Shown: positions 35,935 through 44,835, counted from the first letter of the stretch. The stretch: DNA of 64,000 nucleotides from Mycobacterium sp. DL592 (GCF_011694515.1 NZ_CP050192.1:3358172-3422171); one strand, 5' to 3'. The notes: generated by a model not told the origin, from the letters alone. Numbers and translations: made by a program.

Positions 35935-36959
35935 ACTCGCCATTGTCCTCACTGGGGGTTTCCCTGCCCGTCGTGGCCGCACCCATGGCGGGCGGACCCA
36001 CCACCGTCGCGATGGTGCTTGCCGCGGCCGAAGCCGGATCGTTCGGTTTCCTCGCCGCCGGATACAAGACGCCAGAAGCGGTGCAGGCCGAGGTCGGGCA
36101 GCTGCGTGCGGCGGGGGTGCCGTTCGGTGTCAACGTGTTCGCGCCGAACACCATTGCGGTGGACAGGCAGGCATACCGCGCGTACGCCGCGTCGCTGCAG
36201 CCGGAGGCCGACCGCTTCGGGCTCACGCTGCCTGCCGAACCGATCGAGGACGACGACGCCTTCGAAGCCAAGATCGACCAGCTGCGCACCGACCCCGTTC
36301 CGGTCGTCAGCTTCACCTTCGGAATTCCTGACCGTGCGGTGATCACCAGCCTGCAGTCGGCCGGAACGTTCGTCATCCAGACCGTCACGTCGGCGGCTGA
36401 GGCACAGTTGGCCGCCGACGCGGGAGTCGATGCGCTGGCCGTCCAAAGCGCTTTTGCTGGAGGACATTCGGGTACCTTGACGCCCGCCCGACGCCCCGCT
36501 GAGGTGCCGCTCACCGATCTGGTCGCCCAGGTCGTTCACCGCGTCGCCGTGCCGGTGATAGCCGCCGGCGGCATTGCCAGCGCCGGCGACGTGGCTGCGG
36601 CGCTACACGCCGGTGCCGCGGCCGTGGCCGTGGGTACCGCCTTGCTCCGCAGTGCGGAAAGCGGAGCCTCGGCAACCCACCGGGCGGCGCTGGCCGACCC
36701 CGCGAACACCGAAACGGTTGTGACGCAGGCGTTCACCGGACGGCCCGCCCGCGGCGTGCGTAACAGCTTCATCGACGCCCACGAAGCCGACGCCCCGTTG
36801 GGCTATCCGGCGATCCACCACCTCACCAGTGCGCTGCGGAAGGCCGCAGCGGCCGCCGGCAGGCCCGATCTGCTGCATTTGTGGGCCGGCACCGGATTTC
36901 GCCACATCACCGAGGAGCCGACGGCGCAGATCCTGACCCACCTGGTAGCCGAGGTCTGA
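35931..36959 (+). CDS. nitronate monooxygenase-family FMN enzyme (NPD/2-nitropropane dioxygenase type)
   Basis: 342 residues from ATG at 35931, ATGA overlap with the MmgE/PrpD gene. TIM-barrel flavoprotein pattern: VAAPMAGGPTTVAMVLAAAEAGSFGFLAAGY, then FGVNVFAP, VQSAFAGGHSG, and the FMN phosphate loop PVIAAGGIASAGDVAAAL. Family members oxidise nitronates or reduce enoyl-type substrates, for example FabK. It is the last gene of the operon. Confidence 0.9.
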   Translation: MNSPLSSLGVSLPVVAAPMAGGPTTVAMVLAAAEAGSFGFLAAGYKTPEAVQAEVGQLRAAGVPFGVNVFAPNTIAVDRQAYRAYAASLQPEADRFGLTLPAEPIEDDDAFEAKIDQLRTDPVPVVSFTFGIPDRAVITSLQSAGTFVIQTVTSAAEAQLAADAGVDALAVQSAFAGGHSGTLTPARRPAEVPLTDLVAQVVHRVAVPVIAAGGIASAGDVAAALHAGAAAVAVGTALLRSAESGASATHRAALADPANTETVVTQAFTGRPARGVRNSFIDAHEADAPLGYPAIHHLTSALRKAAAAAGRPDLLHLWAGTGFRHITEEPTAQILTHLVAEV

Positions 36960-36963
36960 ATCC

Positions 36964-37779
36964 TCAGCGCCGCCGGGCGGTCACCACCAGGTACTCCCAC
37001 TGCATCGCCGGTGAATCGGCCAGTGCCCGGTCACCGAGTGCGGCCAGGTCCGCGTCGAGTGCAGCGGCCTTGTCCGCGTCATCGATGGACCGGTAGGCCG
37101 ACACCATCGGCCCGTAGTTGACCTTGAAGTAGTCCCGGAAGCGTGCACCGTCGGCGAAGGCGTCGACGGCCAGCTCACCGCGCCGCAGGTCAATGTACTC
37201 GACACGGTCACCGAACAACGCCCGGACATGGGTTTCGTCACCCCACAGCGGAGCCGGTTGCACACCGGGCGGCGGCGGCGCCACATACGGCTTGAGCGTG
37301 GCGAACATCTGCCCGATGAAACCCTCGGGCGTCCAGCTCAGCACGGCGATCCGGCCGCCGGGCCGACACACTCGGACCAGTTCGTCGGCCGCCTGCTGAT
37401 GGTGCGGGGCGAACATCACCCCGATACAGGACATGACGGCGTCGAACTCCGCGTCGCCGAACGGCAGCGCCTCGGCGTTGGCCTCGCGGAACTCGACATC
37501 CACGCCGCGCCGGTCAGGCAGGCTCCGTCCGTGCGCCAGTAGTTCCGGGCACAGGTCGCTGGCGATGACGCGGGCGCCGGCCGCGGCAGCGGCGAACGCC
37601 GCGTTGCCGGTACCGGCCGCAACGTCGAGAACCCGCTGTCCCGGCTGGATATCGGCAGCCGCCACCAGGTCGGCTCCCAGCGGGGCGACGAGATCGTCGG
37701 CGACGGCCGGATAATCTCCCAGCGCCCACAGTGCCCGATGCCGGGCCTCGAGTTCACGGTCGACAGTTGTTGCACTCAT
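36964..37779 (-). CDS. class I SAM-dependent methyltransferase
   Basis: 271 residues. SAM-binding motif LDVAAGTGNAAFAAAAAGARVIASDL (motif I plus acidic post-I residue) near residue 50, then AEALPFGDAEFDAVMSCIGVMFAPHH and LVRVCRPGGRIAVLSW. The UbiE-like pattern does not define a substrate. Divergent from the HxlR regulator across a gap with a perfect palindrome, so it is the likely regulatory target. It converges on the nitronate monooxygenase gene. Confidence 0.9.
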   Translation of the reverse strand: MSATTVDRELEARHRALWALGDYPAVADDLVAPLGADLVAAADIQPGQRVLDVAAGTGNAAFAAAAAGARVIASDLCPELLAHGRSLPDRRGVDVEFREANAEALPFGDAEFDAVMSCIGVMFAPHHQQAADELVRVCRPGGRIAVLSWTPEGFIGQMFATLKPYVAPPPPGVQPAPLWGDETHVRALFGDRVEYIDLRRGELAVDAFADGARFRDYFKVNYGPMVSAYRSIDDADKAAALDADLAALGDRALADSPAMQWEYLVVTARRR

Positions 37780-37860
37780 GGTGTTCTCCCCTCTCGAAGT
37801 GCTGATCTCATCGTGCGCGCGGCGGCGACGCGGTTCCAGTGCCGGAAGTGAACCGAATGC

Positions 37861-37877
37861 AGTACAGGATCTGTACT
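37861..37877. promoter_or_regulatory. palindromic operator for the HxlR regulator
   Basis: AGTACAGGATCTGTACT: perfect arms AGTACAG and CTGTACT around GAT, midway between the methyltransferase and HxlR starts. A further GTACT half follows at 37900. Fits an operator for a dimeric winged-helix protein such as HxlR. Confidence 0.65.
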
Positions 37878-37931
37878 AGTCACGGTCGCCGTGAAGGCGT
37901 GTACTGGAAGGACCGCGGAAAGGAGCACGCC

Positions 37932-38606
37932 ATGTCGGGCTATGGGCAGTTCTGTCCGGTCGCCAAGGCGATGGAGTTACTCGACGAGCGCTGGACGCTT
38001 CTGGTGGTGCGCGAATTGCTGCAGGGCAGTGCGCATTTCAACGACCTGCGCCGCGGCGTGCCCAAGATGTCACCGGCGCTGCTGTCCAAGCGACTCAAGT
38101 CGCTGGCGCGCGCCGGGGTGGTGCAGCGCAGCGAGATCGACGGGCGCGCCACCTACAGCCTGACCGAGTGCGGCCGTGAGCTGGCAGGCGTGGTCGACGC
38201 CATCGGCGCGTGGGGGGTGCGCTGGATTCCGCAGATGGGCGACGACGACCTCGATCCGCACCTGCTGTTCTGGGATGTCCAGCGCAACATCCCGATCGAC
38301 AGCTGGCCGCGGGCCCGAACCACCGTGGCCTTCGAACTCGACGGCGTCGCCCCGAAGGCGTCGCGGTGGTGGCTGGTGGTCACCGAGGGTCACGCCGACG
38401 TCTGTGACTTCGACCCGGGATACGACGTCGCCGCCACAGTGAAGACGAGCCTGCGCACCCTCACCGAGATCTGGCGCGGCGACGTGTCATGGTCGCGGGC
38501 GCTGCTCGACGGGCGCACCGCCGTCTCGGGTGACGCGGCCGCCCGCAAGGCCTTGCCCGAGTGGATCGGCCAGTCCAAGATCGCCGCGGTACCGCGGCCC
38601 GCCTAG
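37932..38606 (+). CDS. HxlR family transcriptional regulator with SCP2-like C-terminal domain
   Basis: 224 residues from ATG at 37932, preceded by AAAGGAG. Winged helix: YGQFCPVAKAMELLDERWTLLVVRELLQGSAHFNDLRRGVPKMSPALLSKRLK, typical HxlR/MarR-like with the N-terminal Cys that can sense electrophiles. The extra C-terminal 110 residues (RTTVAFELDGV...VCDFDPGYDVAATVKTSLRTLTEIWRGD) resemble a sterol-carrier-like SCP2 fold, suggesting a lipid ligand. Divergent from the methyltransferase gene. Confidence 0.88.
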   Translation: MSGYGQFCPVAKAMELLDERWTLLVVRELLQGSAHFNDLRRGVPKMSPALLSKRLKSLARAGVVQRSEIDGRATYSLTECGRELAGVVDAIGAWGVRWIPQMGDDDLDPHLLFWDVQRNIPIDSWPRARTTVAFELDGVAPKASRWWLVVTEGHADVCDFDPGYDVAATVKTSLRTLTEIWRGDVSWSRALLDGRTAVSGDAAARKALPEWIGQSKIAAVPRPA

Positions 38607-39946
38607 TTCTTGAGGCAGGATTCGGCGCCGTTGATGACGCCGTCGCGGTAGTGCCGGATCCGCTCGAACCCGGCGCCCTGGCGGTTGACGTCACCGTCGC
38701 CGCGGAACACCAGCAGCGCGGTGATCGCCTCGTCGAGGTCTCCGGGCGAGATGCGGAAACTGCTTGTCTGCGAACGGTTTCCGAGCACCACGCTGGCGGT
38801 GTAGGCGCCCGCGAAGCAGTCTGCGCGCAGCGACTGGGTCTTGTCGTCGGACTTGTCGTTGGCCCGCGTCAGCGCGGCCAGGCCGTACTGGGTGGCCAGT
38901 AGTGTGGCCACCGCGAAGTCGCCGCCCTGGCGATACACCGTCGGCATGGCGTCGACGTTGTCCCAGCCGATGTAATCGTCGGGGACGCAATAGAACAGTG
39001 CGTAGTCCTTGGTGGAGTTGCCGCCGCACGTGGGCGGGTTGGCCGGGTCGAACGGCTCGAGTCCCTTGAGCGGTAACCACTTCCCGCCGTCGGTGAGCTC
39101 CGGGTACACCTGGCTCCAGTAGTCCTCCAGGTCGTAGGGCACCCCGTTGATGATGGAGTCGTACGGCGCATCCCCGCCGCTGGCCGCGTCCTGAGCGTCG
39201 TTGAAGGGCAGTTCGACGACCACCGGGTTGTCGTCGCGGTAGGCCTTGCAGGCAGTGGGCCCGTTGTCGTATCCGTCCTGGAAAGCACCGACGCGGTCGA
39301 AACCACTGCCGTGTGCCGACGGGTCGATCTTGCTGGTGCCCGGCGAGTCTCGAAGGTCGAGGATGCCGGCCAGCGCGGTGTCCAGTTCGGCGGCGTTGGC
39401 CTTGAAGAGTCCGGTGTCCTGGGCGTGTTTGGCCCACCCACCGGCGAAGCAGTCGGCCTGAAGTTCCTTGGTGACCGTGCGGGCGGTGAAGTTCGAGCGG
39501 GCCTGCACCGCGTGACCCCACTCGTGGGCCAGCACGATGGGGATGACGAAATCACCGAACTTGGATTGCAGTTCCGGCAGCAGCTTCTCGGAATCCCAGG
39601 CGACATCGTCCTTGGTCGAGCAGTAGAAGGCATTGCCGGCGATCTCGCTGGCATCGGCGGCGCACGGCGGCAGATCGCCCGAAGACGGGACCACCGCGTA
39701 GAAGCCGCCCTCGACCGGCTTGTAGTCGCTGCCGTACAGCTTGGGGAACTCATCGCCCCAGTACTTCTGCAGATCGGCGATCGCCGCGACGGCGATCTTG
39801 TTCACCGGCGTCGAGGCGTCACCGTGGATGGTGATGTCACTGGACGGCGGCGCCTGCGACACCGGCGTGGCCGTCACCGTCTTCGAACCACCGCAGCCGG
39901 CCACCAGGATTGCCACCGCGACAACGGGCAGTACACGCGCACGCAT
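38603..39946 (-). CDS. secreted zinc metallopeptidase lipoprotein with duplicated, degenerate second domain
   Basis: 447 residues. Lipoprotein signal with lipobox LVAGC (Cys18). The first domain (about 57-235) has the zinc motif H141-E-W-G-H145 and a likely third ligand at Glu161 in KELQADCF. The second domain (about 272-447) repeats the same landmarks (YWSQVYPEL, then LFYC, then LRADCFAGAY, then GFERIRHYRDGVINGAESC) but its motif is ATQYG, with no zinc ligands. It resembles mycobacterial LpqM-type neutral metallopeptidases. The dead copy may be structural or regulatory. Confidence 0.88.
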   Translation of the reverse strand: MRARVLPVVAVAILVAGCGGSKTVTATPVSQAPPSSDITIHGDASTPVNKIAVAAIADLQKYWGDEFPKLYGSDYKPVEGGFYAVVPSSGDLPPCAADASEIAGNAFYCSTKDDVAWDSEKLLPELQSKFGDFVIPIVLAHEWGHAVQARSNFTARTVTKELQADCFAGGWAKHAQDTGLFKANAAELDTALAGILDLRDSPGTSKIDPSAHGSGFDRVGAFQDGYDNGPTACKAYRDDNPVVVELPFNDAQDAASGGDAPYDSIINGVPYDLEDYWSQVYPELTDGGKWLPLKGLEPFDPANPPTCGGNSTKDYALFYCVPDDYIGWDNVDAMPTVYRQGGDFAVATLLATQYGLAALTRANDKSDDKTQSLRADCFAGAYTASVVLGNRSQTSSFRISPGDLDEAITALLVFRGDGDVNRQGAGFERIRHYRDGVINGAESCLKN

Positions 39947-39983
39947 GCGCGAACATTAGCCAGAAACCACGCATTATGCGTCC

Positions 39984-40003
39984 CGTACGGCAAAAGCCGT
40001 ACG
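39984..40003 (-). terminator. small hairpin after fadE22
   Basis: CGTACGGC-AAAA-GCCGTACG, a perfect eight-base stem with an AAAA loop, about 30 bp after the fadE22 stop and 38 bp before the metallopeptidase start. Could end the fadE22 transcript or act as an operator for the metallopeptidase gene; the sequence alone does not decide. Confidence 0.4.
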
Positions 40004-40032
40004 TCCGAGTTCCGCTGAGCGTTGCTGAGTGT

Positions 40033-42207
40033 TTACTTGATCAACGGATCGCGCGGCATGCCCAGAATTCGTTCGGCGATCTGATTGCGGGTGACCTCCG
40101 AGGTGCCACCGGCGATCGCCATTCCGCGGGCGCCCATCGCCGCACGGGCTGCCAGCTCACCCTCGCCACCCTCGAGCACCAGTTCGGGGCCCAGCAGCGA
40201 TGCCGCGATGGCACCCTGCTCCTGAAAGTGCTCGGCGAGTTTGAGTTTGGTGATGTTGCCCTCGGGGCCGGGGCCGGCACCCTCGATACTGCGGACGACG
40301 CGGCGCAGGTTCAACAGCCGCAGCGCGTGGTCCTCGGCGAGGAACCGGCCGACCCGCTGCTTGGCGCCGATGACATGGTCGCCGTTGCGCTTGGCCAGGT
40401 CCACCAGCCAGGCGGAGGCGGGTGCGATGCCGCCGGCGCCGCCACCGATACTGACCCGCTCGTTGCCGAGGGTTGCCCGCGCGACGGTCCACCCGGCGTT
40501 GGGTTCACCGACCACGTCATCGTCCGGGACGAACACGTCGGTGAAGAACACCTCGTTGAACTCCGAGCCGCCGGTGATCTGCCGCAGTGGCCGAACCTCG
40601 ACACCCGGTGCCTCCATGTCCAGGATCACCATCGTGATGCCCTGGTGCTTGGGGGCATCGAAGTCGGTGCGCACCGTGGCCAGTCCGCGCTTGCAATAGT
40701 GCGCGCCGCTGGTCCACACCTTCTGGCCGGTGATCTTCCAACCGCCGTCGACCCGGGTGGCGCGGGTCTTGACCGCCGCCGCATCCGAGCCGGCCGACGG
40801 TTCGGAGAATAACTGGCACCAGATCTCGTCCTTGCGCAGCGCCTTCTCCACGAATCGTTCGATCTGCGAAGGTGTTCCGTGCTGGACCAGCGTCAGGATG
40901 ACCCAGCCGGTGATGCCGTAGTCGGGACGCGTGATACCCGCTGAGGCGAACTCCTCCTCGATCAGAAGCTGCTCGATGGCACCTGCGGCGCGACCCCACG
41001 GCTTGGGCCAGTGCGGCATGATGTAGCCCGTGGCGATCAGCTCGTCGACCTGAGCCTTGTCGTCGAGCTTGGCGAGTTCGGCAGCATCCGAACGGATCTG
41101 CTCGCGCAGCGCATCGGCGTCGGCGGGCAGGTCGAGGCTGTTGGACCGGCTCACCCCCAACGCAGTCAGATTGAAAACGTCGGTCGACGGTCCGTCTCCA
41201 CCCAGCAGCGCCTGCAGGGTCAGGGCACGGCGCAGGTGCAGATGCGCGTCGTGCTCCCAGGTGAAGCCGATACCGCCGTGCACCTGAATGTTGAGCTCGG
41301 CGTTGCGGACATAGGCGCCGAAGGCCAATGTCGCTGCGGCAGCGGCGATCAGCTCGAACTGGGACTGCCCTTCCTCGGCGGACTCTCCCGCCGCGCGGGC
41401 GGCATCCCACACCACGGCGACCGTGGACTCGGCGGCCACCACCATGTTGGCGCAGTGGTGCTTGACCGCCTGAAAGGTGGCGATGGTGCGGCCGAACTGT
41501 TCACGCACCTTGGCGTATTCGACCGCGGTGTCCACGCAGTCCGATGCCCCACCGGCTGCCTCAGCCGCGAACAGGGTGCGCGCGTAGGCGACCGCGGCCG
41601 AGCGCCCTTCGATCAGGATGTTGTCGCCTACGGAGACCTCAGTCAGCGACACCCGGCCCGAGCGGCGGGTGCGGTCGAGGTTTCCGGGCACCTCGACCGT
41701 CACCCCGCTCGCGTGCCGGTCGACGAGCACCACATCCTCACCGGCCACCAGAAGCAGCAGATCGGCCAGGCCGGCACCCAGAACAACACCGGCGTCACCG
41801 GTTGCCGTCTCGCCCGAGAGTGCGACGTCACCACCCAAACCGATTGCGGCGGTGACCGTTCCGTCGATCAGGCCGGGCAGCAGCCGGGCCTTCTGTTCGT
41901 CGGTGCCGGCTGCCGAGATGACGGCCGAGGCGACGACGGTCGGGACGAACGGCCCCGGCGCCACAGCGCGGCCGAGTTCGTCAACGACGACGACGAGTTC
42001 GGGCAGTCCGTATCCCGAGCCGCCGTACTGCTCGTCGACGTGCAGGCCGAGCCAGCCGAGTTCGGCCAGCTCGGCCCAGAACGCCGGCCGGGCCTCGTCA
42101 TCTGAGTCGAGGAGCTCTCGCGCCGCCCAGCGCGCCTTCTGCGCGGTCAGAAAGGAGCGCGCCACCTCCCCGAGTTCACGGTGATCGTCGGTCAGTGCGA
42201 TACCCAT
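40033..42207 (-). CDS. fadE22: double-domain acyl-CoA dehydrogenase, FadE22 type
   Basis: 724 residues, twice the normal length: an N-terminal acyl-CoA dehydrogenase unit (MGIALTDDHRELGEVARSFL to about 370) fused to a second (about 375-724). In the first, FTWEHDAHLHLRRA carries the catalytic-Glu position. The second has the FAD-binding CQLFSEPSAGSDAA and AGGTSEVTRNQIAERILG. M. tuberculosis FadE22 (Rv3061c) has the same length and gene order before ligB, from memory. Oxidises an acyl-CoA at the alpha-beta carbons; reads in an operon after an HSD10-like dehydrogenase. Confidence 0.9.
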   Translation of the reverse strand: MGIALTDDHRELGEVARSFLTAQKARWAARELLDSDDEARPAFWAELAELGWLGLHVDEQYGGSGYGLPELVVVVDELGRAVAPGPFVPTVVASAVISAAGTDEQKARLLPGLIDGTVTAAIGLGGDVALSGETATGDAGVVLGAGLADLLLLVAGEDVVLVDRHASGVTVEVPGNLDRTRRSGRVSLTEVSVGDNILIEGRSAAVAYARTLFAAEAAGGASDCVDTAVEYAKVREQFGRTIATFQAVKHHCANMVVAAESTVAVVWDAARAAGESAEEGQSQFELIAAAAATLAFGAYVRNAELNIQVHGGIGFTWEHDAHLHLRRALTLQALLGGDGPSTDVFNLTALGVSRSNSLDLPADADALREQIRSDAAELAKLDDKAQVDELIATGYIMPHWPKPWGRAAGAIEQLLIEEEFASAGITRPDYGITGWVILTLVQHGTPSQIERFVEKALRKDEIWCQLFSEPSAGSDAAAVKTRATRVDGGWKITGQKVWTSGAHYCKRGLATVRTDFDAPKHQGITMVILDMEAPGVEVRPLRQITGGSEFNEVFFTDVFVPDDDVVGEPNAGWTVARATLGNERVSIGGGAGGIAPASAWLVDLAKRNGDHVIGAKQRVGRFLAEDHALRLLNLRRVVRSIEGAGPGPEGNITKLKLAEHFQEQGAIAASLLGPELVLEGGEGELAARAAMGARGMAIAGGTSEVTRNQIAERILGMPRDPLIK

Positions 42208-42284
42208 CAGTGTCCTCTCGAGGCTGCGCCAGTTCTCCTAATGCCTTACCACAACCGCCGTCAGTCGCTTCCGGAACCCGGCTC

Positions 42285-43052
42285 TCACTTGGGGGCGAAA
42301 CGCTGCCCGGCGTCCAGGCGGATGCACTGCCCGTTGAGCATCGGGTTCTCGACGATCGCCGCGACCAGCTTGGCGAACTCCTCGGGCTTGCCCAGCCGCT
42401 TGGGGAAAGCCGCGTCCTTGGTCAGCGCCTTGGCGAACTCATCGGGGATGCCCTTGGTCAGGCCGGTGGCGAACAGGCTGGGCGCGATGGCCAGCGCGCG
42501 GATTCCCACACTGCCCAGGTCGCGGGCCATCGTCAGCGACATCCCGGCGATACCGGCCTTGGCTGCGGTGTAGGCCACCTGGCCGATCTGTCCCTCGAAC
42601 GCCGCGATGGACGCAGTGTTGATGATGACGCCGCGCTCGCCGGTCTCCTCGTCCTCGGGCTCGTTCTTGGCGATGTGGGCAGCGGCCAGCCGGCTGATGT
42701 TGAAGCTGGCGATCAGGTTCAGGTCGATCGTGCTGCGGAAGGTCTCCAGCGCGTGCGGGCCGTTCTTGCCCAGGGTCTTCTCCCCGATGCCGCCGCCGGC
42801 CGTGGTCAGGATGACGTGCAGGCCACCGAGTGCGTCGACGGCGTCGGCGAGCACCTTCTCGGTGCCCTCGAAGTCGGTGACGTCGACAGCGAAGAACGGG
42901 CCGCCGATGGCAGCCGCGACCTCGGGTCCGTCGGTGCCCTCGCGGTCCAGGATCGCCACGCTGGCGCCGCGCGAGGCCAGCAGCTCGGCACTTGCCCGCC
43001 CGAAGCCCGAGGCGCCGCCTACGACGATCACCTTCTTGCCCGAGATCTCCAT
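42285..43052 (-). CDS. HSD10-type 3-hydroxyacyl-CoA dehydrogenase (SDR)
   Basis: 255 residues. VVGGASGFGRASAELLASRGA binds NAD, LTTAGGGIGEKT follows, NTASIAAFEGQIGQVAYTAAKAG contains the catalytic Ser and YxxxK, and the family-specific tail APSLFATGLTKGIPDEFAKALTKDAAFPKRLGKPEEFAKLV marks the HSD17B10 group. It oxidises 3-hydroxyacyl-CoA, especially branched (2-methyl-3-hydroxybutyryl) or steroid-derived ones. Precedes fadE22 by 77 bp on the same strand; together they give two beta-oxidation steps. Confidence 0.92.
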   Translation of the reverse strand: MEISGKKVIVVGGASGFGRASAELLASRGASVAILDREGTDGPEVAAAIGGPFFAVDVTDFEGTEKVLADAVDALGGLHVILTTAGGGIGEKTLGKNGPHALETFRSTIDLNLIASFNISRLAAAHIAKNEPEDEETGERGVIINTASIAAFEGQIGQVAYTAAKAGIAGMSLTMARDLGSVGIRALAIAPSLFATGLTKGIPDEFAKALTKDAAFPKRLGKPEEFAKLVAAIVENPMLNGQCIRLDAGQRFAPK

Positions 43053-43086
43053 CCGATTCCTCCTGTTGTCGGTGCCGCCTCGGCCC

Positions 43087-43147
43087 TTACCGTGCAGCTT
43101 TCAGTTCCAAATCGGTAAGGACGTTACCGCTCGTCACCGATCGGTAA
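43087..43147. promoter_or_regulatory. array of TTACCG/CGGTAA half-sites upstream of the HSD10-fadE22 operon
   Basis: Four half-sites occur in 61 bp: TTACCG at 43087 and 43124, and CGGTAA at 43113 and 43142. The middle pair forms CGGTAA-GGACG-TTACCG. The last overlaps the perfect palindrome ACCGATCGGT (43136-43145). The gap separates the operon from the divergent molybdopterin oxidoreductase gene. Likely binding sites of a dimeric repressor, perhaps TetR type; the regulator is not encoded here. Confidence 0.5.
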
Positions 43148-43195
43148 TGAACGTGGGTCACCCCCTCGGCGGTAGGTCAGCGGTACGTTGGCGAC

Positions 43196-44737
43196 ATGGC
43201 CCGAACCAGCGTTGGTCTGCGGATGGGCGCCGGTATCGCCGCGGCTGCGGTGGCCGTCGGCGTGGCGCAGTTGCTGGCGGTGCTGTTCTCCCCCGCAGCC
43301 GACGCCCGCACCGCGGTCGGGACGGCCGTCATCAACCTGACGCCGGGTCCGGTCAAGGAATGGGCGATCCAGACCTTCGGCACCGCCGACAAGTTGTTCC
43401 TGTCAGTCATGGTGCTCGTGGTGATCGCGGCACTGGCCGCCGTCAGCGCAATCTGGGAGCGCTCCCGGGTGCCGACGGGCACGCTGGCGATCCTGGCGGG
43501 CGCCGTCGCCGGAAGTGCCGCAGTCCTGTCCCGGCCCGGTGCCCACGTCACCGACATCATCCCGACCCTCGTCGGGGCGGCGGCGGGCATCGCCGTGCTG
43601 CGCTGGTTGACCTCCGGGCGGATCACCGATGGCCGCGAAACCGCCTCGACGCAGGCCGCCGGCGTCGACCCGGGCCGACGACTGTCGCTGGTGACGTTCG
43701 GTCTCGCCGGGCTCGGGCTGCTCAGCGGGGTGGCCGGCGCGGCGATCAGCCGGGGGCTGCGTTCGGTGTCCGGCGACCGGGACAGCTTCGCGTTGCCCAC
43801 CGTGACGCCACCGGCCCCGCCGGTACCCGCAACTGTGCAGCCGGCCGGCGTGCAGCTGCCGAGCTTCATCACCAGCAACGCCGACTTCTATCGCATCGAC
43901 ACCGCGCTGAGTGTCCCGCAGCTCTCCCGCGCCGACTGGCGGCTGCGGATCCACGGCATGGTCGACCGCGAGATCACCTACACCTTCGAGGATCTGCAGA
44001 AGTTCACTCCGATCGAGAAGGTCGTGACGCTGGCGTGCGTGTCGAACCCGGTCGGCGGTGACCTGATCTCCAATGCCACCTGGACCGGCTACCGCGTGCG
44101 GGACCTGTTGAGCGCGGCCGGAATTCATTCCGATGCCGACATGGTGCTGTCCACCTCCGTCGACGGCTTCACCGCGGGCACCCCGGTCGAGGCGCTCACC
44201 GATGGGCGCGATTCGATGCTCGCGATCGGGATGAACGGCGCACCGCTGCCCGTCGAGCACGGCTACCCGGCGCGGCTGGTGGTTCCCGGGTTGTACGGAT
44301 ACGTCTCGGCCACCAAATGGGTCACGGACCTGGAGCTGACCCGCTTCGACCGGGCGCAGGCCTACTGGACCAAGCTGGGCTGGTCCGAGCGCGGCCCGAT
44401 CAAAACCGAGTCACGCATCGACGTCCCCCGCGACGGGCAGAAAGTCGCCCAGGGACCGGTCACCTTCGGCGGGGTCGCCTGGGCCCAGAACCGCGGCGTG
44501 AAAGCCGTCGAGGTCCAGATCGACGACGGACCGTGGCAGCCGGCCCAGTTGGGGGCGTCCTACTCCAACGACGCCTGGCGACTGTGGAGCTTCCCGTGGA
44601 CCGCCACTCAACCCGGTGCGCACACCGTCACGGTGCGTGCCACCGACAATACCGGCGCAGTACAGACCCAGGACCAGGCTCTACCGGCACCCGACGGGGC
44701 GACCGGCTGGCACTCGGTGCGCTTCGACGTCACCTAG
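43196..44737 (+). CDS. membrane-anchored molybdopterin oxidoreductase (sulfite-oxidase fold)
   Basis: 513 residues. The first about 200 residues hold four to five membrane segments. The rest is the sulfite-oxidase-type molybdenum domain with the Mo-ligand cysteine in VVTLACVSNPVGGDLISNATWTGYRV, followed by GYPARLVVPGLYGYVSATKWV and a C-terminal dimerisation (Ig-like) domain (VQIDDGPWQPA). The catalytic domain faces outside. Substrate is unknown; some relatives reduce oxidised methionine or act on sulfite. Starts at ATG 43196 after a promoter region full of TTACCG half-sites. Confidence 0.88.
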   Translation: MARTSVGLRMGAGIAAAAVAVGVAQLLAVLFSPAADARTAVGTAVINLTPGPVKEWAIQTFGTADKLFLSVMVLVVIAALAAVSAIWERSRVPTGTLAILAGAVAGSAAVLSRPGAHVTDIIPTLVGAAAGIAVLRWLTSGRITDGRETASTQAAGVDPGRRLSLVTFGLAGLGLLSGVAGAAISRGLRSVSGDRDSFALPTVTPPAPPVPATVQPAGVQLPSFITSNADFYRIDTALSVPQLSRADWRLRIHGMVDREITYTFEDLQKFTPIEKVVTLACVSNPVGGDLISNATWTGYRVRDLLSAAGIHSDADMVLSTSVDGFTAGTPVEALTDGRDSMLAIGMNGAPLPVEHGYPARLVVPGLYGYVSATKWVTDLELTRFDRAQAYWTKLGWSERGPIKTESRIDVPRDGQKVAQGPVTFGGVAWAQNRGVKAVEVQIDDGPWQPAQLGASYSNDAWRLWSFPWTATQPGAHTVTVRATDNTGAVQTQDQALPAPDGATGWHSVRFDVT

Positions 44738-44742
44738 TCCTT

Positions 44743-44806
44743 GCGCCGAGATTGACGTGACGCAGAGGCGCACTCGCAGTGTGTCTGCGTCCGTTCAATC
44801 TCGGTG
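44743..44806. repeat. dispersed inverted repeat, copy 2
   Basis: Imperfect inverted repeat between the molybdopterin gene and ligB, with arms GCGCCGAGATTGACGTGACG and, at 44783-44806, a mostly complementary copy. The 25 bases 44743-44767 are the exact reverse complement of 13777-13801, so both belong to one dispersed element family. Confidence 0.7.
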
Positions 44807-44835
44807 ATGTCAGTCGGCCATGCCACTCTGGAGGC

